From: CAYLLD01 sp964425135
Lineage (GTDB): Bacteria > Pseudomonadota > Alphaproteobacteria > Rhodobacterales > Rhodobacteraceae
Assembly: GCA_964425135.1 (NCBI GenBank)
Contig: CAYRKW010000071.1
Span: forward strand, 1 to 17,259
Direction: 5' to 3'
Length of the DNA: 17,259 nt
The translations under genes and the position numbers were made by a program. Each line of letters starts with the position of its first letter. Within the stretch, counting starts at the first letter, position 1. Shown here piece by piece: positions 13,727 to 17,259 of the stretch. The notes beneath the pieces were generated by a model. It was not told the origin of the DNA and did not search any database. It worked only from the letters and a program-made list of their open reading frames with translations.

Positions 13727-16081
13727 TCACCCGTTCGCGCTGCGTTTCACAATCTGCGGTGGATCAAAAGCGCGTATTTTTGGCGGTGGCCCTTCAAAGC
13801 GCTCGATCCGCGCAAGGCATGTATGCGCCGTCGGTCCCTGCCCCAGATCGGATGTGCCTTTATCGCGGGTGAGCGCGTTGGGGTTTCCATGACGGCACAT
13901 GCCATCCTCATCCGGGTCCCACCATGCGCCTGTGGCCATTTGCATGACGCCAATGCGCACCTCATCCGACACTTGCGCCACGGCAAGACAGGCCCCCCGG
14001 TCGTTGAAAAGCCGGACCAGATCGCCATGGGTGATCTCACGCGCGGCAGCGTCTTGCGGGTGGATCAGCACAGGTTCGCGCCCGTCGATTTTGCCAGCGC
14101 GGCTGATCGCGCCTTGATCGAGTTGCGAGTGCAGTTTGGTGCCGGGCTGGTTGGAAATGAGATGCAGCTCTTGCGCATCTGCATTGCCCAACCACTCGTA
14201 AGGCGCGAACCAGGCCGCATGGCCGGGGCAGTTGTCATAGCCGAACTGCGCTACGGTTTGAGAAAAAATCTCGATCCTGCCGCTGGGCGTGCTCAGCGGA
14301 TGCGCCTCCGGGTCCGCGACGAAGTTTTGCAACATCACGCGTGGTGTTTTATCAACATCGATCTTATGCCAGCCCTTGGCGCAGAACGTCTCCCAATCGG
14401 GCAGATCGAGTGTCGGCAGGGGCTGCGTTTCCTGATCGGTTTCGGTGGAGGCCAGATCCCCGACTTTGCCCGCAGAATAGGCGGTTTTGGCGTAGAGCGC
14501 GCGGATCCAGTCATCTGCGCATTTTCCTTCCGAGAATTGTTCCTCCAGCCCCATCTGACGGGCGATACCGCGAAAGATATCATAATCATCGCGCACGCCC
14601 GGAGGTGGCGGTACGGCCTGCTCGACGCGCATCATATACGGGTCGCGCTGGGACATGCTGATGTCGTTGCGCTCGACATGGGTGGTGCAGGGCAAGACGA
14701 TATCTGCGCGCTTGGCATTGGCGTTCCAGCACCAGTCATTGCAGATGATCGTGTCCGGTTTTTCCCAAGCCTTCGCCAGAGCATTCAAGTCCTGATGATG
14801 ATGGTAGGGATTGCCGCCAGCCCACCAGACGAGCTTGATGTCGGGATAGGTCAGGGTCTGCCCATCGAACGGCACTTGCCTCCCTGCCCCCAGCAATAGG
14901 TCCGTGATGCGGGCGACAGGGATAAAATCGGCGACCGGGTTTTGCCCTTGTGGCAGCGCGCCGCCCTTGAGCAGCGGGTAATCCGCCCCGATGCTGTTGC
15001 AGGCGGCAAAACCAAAGGCGAAGCCCCCGCCGGGCGTTCCGATCTGCCCGAGCATGGCGGCCAGTGTGATTGCCATCCAGAATGGCTGCTCTCCATGGTC
15101 CTGACGGGTGAGCGACCATGCGACAGAAATCATCGTTTTGCTGCGCGCCATGCGTCGCGCCAGTGCGCGAATAGTCTCGGCGGGCACTTCGGTCAGCGGG
15201 GCGGCCCAATCGGCATCTTTCGCGATGCCGTCGCTTGCGCCGGTCAGATAGTCAGCAAAGCGCTCAAATCCGGTGCAATAGCGATCAAGAAACGCTTGCG
15301 CATGCAGGCTTTCGGTGAAGATCGTATGGGCCAGACCCAGCATCAGGGCGACATCGCTGTTTGGGCGTACGGCGAGCCATTCGGCGTTCGTCTTTGCAAT
15401 CACATCGTTTTTGAGCGGTGAGATATTGATAAACGCAACGCCAGCAGCGGCGGCTTTTTCGATCCCCTCCCGCTGGCTATGAACGCCCAAGCCGCCCGCA
15501 TCGATCTGACTGTTCTTAATGGGGATGCCGCCGAATGCGACGACCAACTCGCCGTGCTCTGCGATGGAGGACCAAGCGGTTGTGGTGTTGAGAAACTCGC
15601 GGTACGAGCCAAGCACATGCGGGATCATGGCTTCGGCGGCGGCGAAGGAATAGGTGAATTTGGAGCTTGTGAAGCCGCCGGTGCAATTGAGGAAGCGTTT
15701 CAACTGGCTTTGGGCGTGGTGGAACCGACCCGCGCTGGCCCAGCCGTAGGAGCCTGCGTAGATCGCGCTTGAGCCATGTGCATTGCGCACGCGCGTGATT
15801 TCGTTGGCAACGAGCGCCTCTACCTCGGGCCAGTCCACCTCAACAAATCGATCTTTTCCGCGCAGGTCAGTGCGCGCGCCAGGGCCATCGCGCAACCAGC
15901 TTTCACGCACCATCGGCGCAGTAACACGGCTTGGTGCGTTCAGGGCATCGACGATGCCTTGCCCGATGGGCGAGGGGTCTTTATCCTCTTCAAAGCTGCG
16001 CATTTCGACGAGCTTGTCATCCTCGACAATCGCACGATAGGTGCCCCAATGGTTGGTCGTCAGATATGAGCGTTCAGCCAT
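13727..16081 (-). CDS. BisC/TorA-type molybdopterin S/N-oxide reductase
   Basis: A 784-residue single-subunit molybdoenzyme of the DMSO reductase family. AGSYGWASAGRFHHAQ carries Tyr112 and Trp114, and TYSFAAAEAMIPHVLG carries Ser145. The 33-residue Tyr-to-Ser spacing equals that of Rhodobacter DMSO reductase (Tyr114, Ser147), so Ser145 is the presumed Mo ligand. Further blocks are GTDVALMLG-like NSDVALMLGLAHT, LAAMLGQIGTPGGGF, WWAGGNPYHHHQD, RADIVLPCTTHVERND and LHSQLDQG. There is no N-terminal Cys cluster motif and no Tat signal, so it is cytoplasmic, like E. coli BisC, which reduces biotin and methionine sulfoxides. Substrate here (biotin-SO, Met-SO, DMSO or TMAO) is open. GAGGA lies eight bases before ATG 16081. 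It overlaps the small upstream ORF by eight bases. Confidence 0.93.
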   Translation of the reverse strand: MAERSYLTTNHWGTYRAIVEDDKLVEMRSFEEDKDPSPIGQGIVDALNAPSRVTAPMVRESWLRDGPGARTDLRGKDRFVEVDWPEVEALVANEITRVRNAHGSSAIYAGSYGWASAGRFHHAQSQLKRFLNCTGGFTSSKFTYSFAAAEAMIPHVLGSYREFLNTTTAWSSIAEHGELVVAFGGIPIKNSQIDAGGLGVHSQREGIEKAAAAGVAFINISPLKNDVIAKTNAEWLAVRPNSDVALMLGLAHTIFTESLHAQAFLDRYCTGFERFADYLTGASDGIAKDADWAAPLTEVPAETIRALARRMARSKTMISVAWSLTRQDHGEQPFWMAITLAAMLGQIGTPGGGFAFGFAACNSIGADYPLLKGGALPQGQNPVADFIPVARITDLLLGAGRQVPFDGQTLTYPDIKLVWWAGGNPYHHHQDLNALAKAWEKPDTIICNDWCWNANAKRADIVLPCTTHVERNDISMSQRDPYMMRVEQAVPPPPGVRDDYDIFRGIARQMGLEEQFSEGKCADDWIRALYAKTAYSAGKVGDLASTETDQETQPLPTLDLPDWETFCAKGWHKIDVDKTPRVMLQNFVADPEAHPLSTPSGRIEIFSQTVAQFGYDNCPGHAAWFAPYEWLGNADAQELHLISNQPGTKLHSQLDQGAISRAGKIDGREPVLIHPQDAAAREITHGDLVRLFNDRGACLAVAQVSDEVRIGVMQMATGAWWDPDEDGMCRHGNPNALTRDKGTSDLGQGPTAHTCLARIERFEGPPPKIRAFDPPQIVKRSANG

Positions 16082-16298
16082 ATGTGGTCCTCATTGTGCT
16101 TCCAAGGCGATCTGGTCCGACGCGCCGGGAACGAGGGCGTGTGGTCGTGCTTGCCTTACTCTCAACTGCGTCGATATCCGAAACCATGAAAATTGAGCCA
16201 TCGAGGCGGTCGGGCCACGGCATAGGCCGCACGCGTTCCCCGGCGCAATGCGCGTCCAGCACAACGAAACCGTCAGCGCTCAGATCACATTCGCTCAT
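16074..16298 (-). CDS. Small hypothetical protein between aldolase and BisC-type genes
   Basis: A possible 74-residue protein beginning MSECDLSADGFVVLDAHCAG. I recognise no family. Support is positional: its ATG overlaps the aldolase stop (ATGA, 16295-16298), and its own stop lies just inside the start of the molybdoenzyme gene, so it fills the gap exactly in an otherwise contiguous operon. The first ~45 codons look like those of its neighbours. The last third (KASTTTRPRSRRVGPDR) is Arg/Thr-rich and resembles non-selected sequence, so the gene may be a degraded remnant or a chance frame. No transmembrane segment is seen; two cysteines are present. Confidence 0.45.
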   Translation of the reverse strand: MSECDLSADGFVVLDAHCAGERVRPMPWPDRLDGSIFMVSDIDAVESKASTTTRPRSRRVGPDRLGSTMRTTYG

Positions 16299-16948
16299 TC
16301 CGTCTCCGTCAAACCGTATCCGGCAATCTTATCCATCACGTCTTGTACTTGTTGCTCTGTCAGCAGGGGCGGATCACCGAGCAACAACGCCCCGTGGTAT
16401 TGCCGCGCCAGGTTTTCCAACTCTTCCGCGCGCCAAAACGCCTGCGCAATCGATGTGCCCAGCGCGATGGAGCCGTGGTGGTCGAGCAGGCACGCCTGAC
16501 GATCCTCCAGCGCCTTTATCGCGTGATCGGACAGCGCCTGACTGCCGAAAATCGCATAGGGCGCAACGCGGATGCTCGGCCCACCAAAGATCGCAATCAT
16601 GTAGTGGATGGGCGGGATCTCGCGGCCGTGGATCGCCAGAATTGTGCAATAGGTGGGATGGGCGTGGACAATTGCATTCACATCGGGGCGCTGCGCCAGA
16701 ATATCGCGATGGAAGCGCCATTCGGACGACGGTGCTATCGGCCCCTCGGCCCGACCATCGCTATGCACAAAAGCGATCTTGTCCGGCGTTAAATCGGTAT
16801 ATGGCGTTGAGGTCGGGGAAATGAGCATGCCATCGCCATGCCGGATCGAGACATTGCCGGATGTGCCTTGGTTCAGGCCTGAGCTGTTGAGCTTGAGGCA
16901 ATGATCGATAATCGCCTGCCGTTTGTTGTATGCGTCATCCTGCGTCAT
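16295..16948 (-). CDS. Class II aldolase/adducin family protein (fuculose-phosphate aldolase-like)
   Basis: A 217-residue zinc-dependent class II aldolase, the size of E. coli FucA (215). Metal and catalytic residues are Glu76 (PSSEWRFH), His95 and His97 (VHAHPTYC) and His158 (LDHHGSIALG). The spacings E-19-H and H-61-H are identical to FucA Glu73, His92, His94 and His155. The phosphate-binding GTSGNVSIR and SPTSTPY loops are also present. It would cleave or epimerise a sugar phosphate; the substrate (fuculose-1-P, ribulose-5-P, methylthioribulose-1-P or another) is not decided by these motifs. ATG 16948 is used because the family N-terminus starts there; the longer open frame upstream reads through a different gene. 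It lies four bases after the preceding frame's stop and overlaps the following small ORF. Confidence 0.92.
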   Translation of the reverse strand: MTQDDAYNKRQAIIDHCLKLNSSGLNQGTSGNVSIRHGDGMLISPTSTPYTDLTPDKIAFVHSDGRAEGPIAPSSEWRFHRDILAQRPDVNAIVHAHPTYCTILAIHGREIPPIHYMIAIFGGPSIRVAPYAIFGSQALSDHAIKALEDRQACLLDHHGSIALGTSIAQAFWRAEELENLARQYHGALLLGDPPLLTEQQVQDVMDKIAGYGLTETE

Positions 16949-16952
16949 GGTT

Positions 16953-17204
16953 CTACCCGGTTGCGATGCTGGCGGGGTCGAGACCAAGGCGGGCGAATTG
17001 CTCGGGCGGGCAGCCTTTTTGTTGCAAGCGCTTGTCCAACAGAGCCGCCAAGTTGTTCTGTGTCTGCAAGGAACGCACCACCTCAAGCCTGCCATCGGTG
17101 ACTTCAAGGTCTTTGGGGACGGTGCGGATGTCATCGTAGAGCGCACCTGAGCGGTGCAAACAGGTGCGTCCGGGCACTTTGATCAAGGGTTCCAATTGTA
17201 GCAC
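16953..17204 (-). CDS. Unrecognised frame upstream of aldolase, start uncertain
   Basis: An open minus-strand frame from about 17235 (after a TAA at 17238-17240) to a TAG at 16953-16955. It contains no usable ATG. The first candidate start is GTG 17204, giving 83 residues; nearby TTG codons are also possible. The protein (LIKVPGRTCLHRSGALYDDI onward, ending LGLDPASIATG) has native-like codon use and a soluble, mixed composition with one central charged helix-like stretch (LQTQNNLAALLDKRLQQKG). I do not recognise the family. The stop is only four bases from the aldolase start, as expected for a real upstream operon member. The open frame before the GTG reads GNSGHCYCG, so the gene may be truncated by a frameshift or be a short gene with a non-ATG start. 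Confidence 0.45.
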   Translation of the reverse strand: MLQLEPLIKVPGRTCLHRSGALYDDIRTVPKDLEVTDGRLEVVRSLQTQNNLAALLDKRLQQKGCPPEQFARLGLDPASIATG

Positions 17205-17259
17205 CCCGCAGTAGCAGTGGCCCGAATTGCCCTTAGTTTATCAGTATGTCATTGAGATA
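17205..17259. other. AT-richer window edge, possible leader of the minus-strand cluster
   Basis: Only 55 bases are visible. On the minus strand they are AT-richer than the coding DNA and contain stops in the frame of the following ORF, so the cluster promoter could begin here. There is too little sequence to call a promoter or to see whether a further gene lies upstream. Confidence 0.2.

Noticed and set aside
13454..14899. 481-codon plus-strand open frame opposite the methanethiol oxidase and molybdoenzyme genes
   Set aside because: It runs across the 3' part of one gene and the junction of two and is rich in His/Arg/Ala without motifs; an antisense shadow.
16949..17146. N-terminal extension of the class II aldolase (about 66 residues)
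   Set aside because: The added residues are an out-of-frame reading of the upstream ORF, and FucA-type proteins start where ATG 16948 places the start.

Overview
The window is GC-rich and densely coded. Short inter-gene gaps, stop/start overlaps of the ATGA/GTGA type and the protein repertoire (VPLPA-CTERM protein, CuyA-like cysteate sulfo-lyase, OpuA/ProU-type betaine transporter, BisC-type molybdoenzyme, SBP56/methanethiol oxidase) point to an alphaproteobacterium, most likely a marine Rhodobacterales (Roseobacter-group) member. This is inferred from gene content; no rRNA or other taxonomic marker is present. I see no tRNA, rRNA, CRISPR array, transposase or integrase.

Layout. (1) 1-4240, minus strand: a tightly coupled four-gene operon, transcribed leftward in the order AlkP-superfamily/TPR protein, acyl-AMP ligase, GNAT acetyltransferase, acyl carrier protein. 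It resembles a small carrier-protein biosynthetic or modification system. Its first gene appears to have lost key residues of the alkaline-phosphatase active site. (2) 4382-5035, plus strand: a secreted VPLPA-CTERM (exosortase-sorted) protein, divergent from the operon. (3) 5114-5281, minus strand: a 55-residue DUF2256 zinc-ribbon-like protein. (4) 5418-6431, plus strand: a CuyA-like PLP enzyme. (5) 6742-11112, plus strand: a quaternary-amine-type ABC importer (binding protein, terminator-like hairpin, ATPase, permease with a large N-terminal extension) with a translationally coupled alpha/beta hydrolase at its end. (6) 11386-17204, minus strand: a co-directional cluster, in transcription order an unrecognised frame at the right edge, a class II aldolase, a small coupled ORF, a BisC-type molybdenum S/N-oxide reductase, SBP56/methanethiol oxidase, a 2Fe-2S ferredoxin and a CoA-binding protein. 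Two palindromic repeats lie between the methanethiol oxidase and ferredoxin genes. A third of the same family lies between the convergent plus and minus clusters.

How it may fit together. The right two thirds share an organosulfur/compatible-solute theme: cysteate desulfonation (CuyA), import of a betaine-like or zwitterionic compound (ABC system), S-oxide reduction (BisC-type) and methanethiol oxidation (SBP56/MtoX), with a ferredoxin as a candidate electron carrier. That linkage is inference from proximity. The left operon is the best candidate for an undescribed system: a dedicated adenylating enzyme, stand-alone carrier protein and acetyltransferase co-translated with an AlkP-fold protein that looks catalytically dead.
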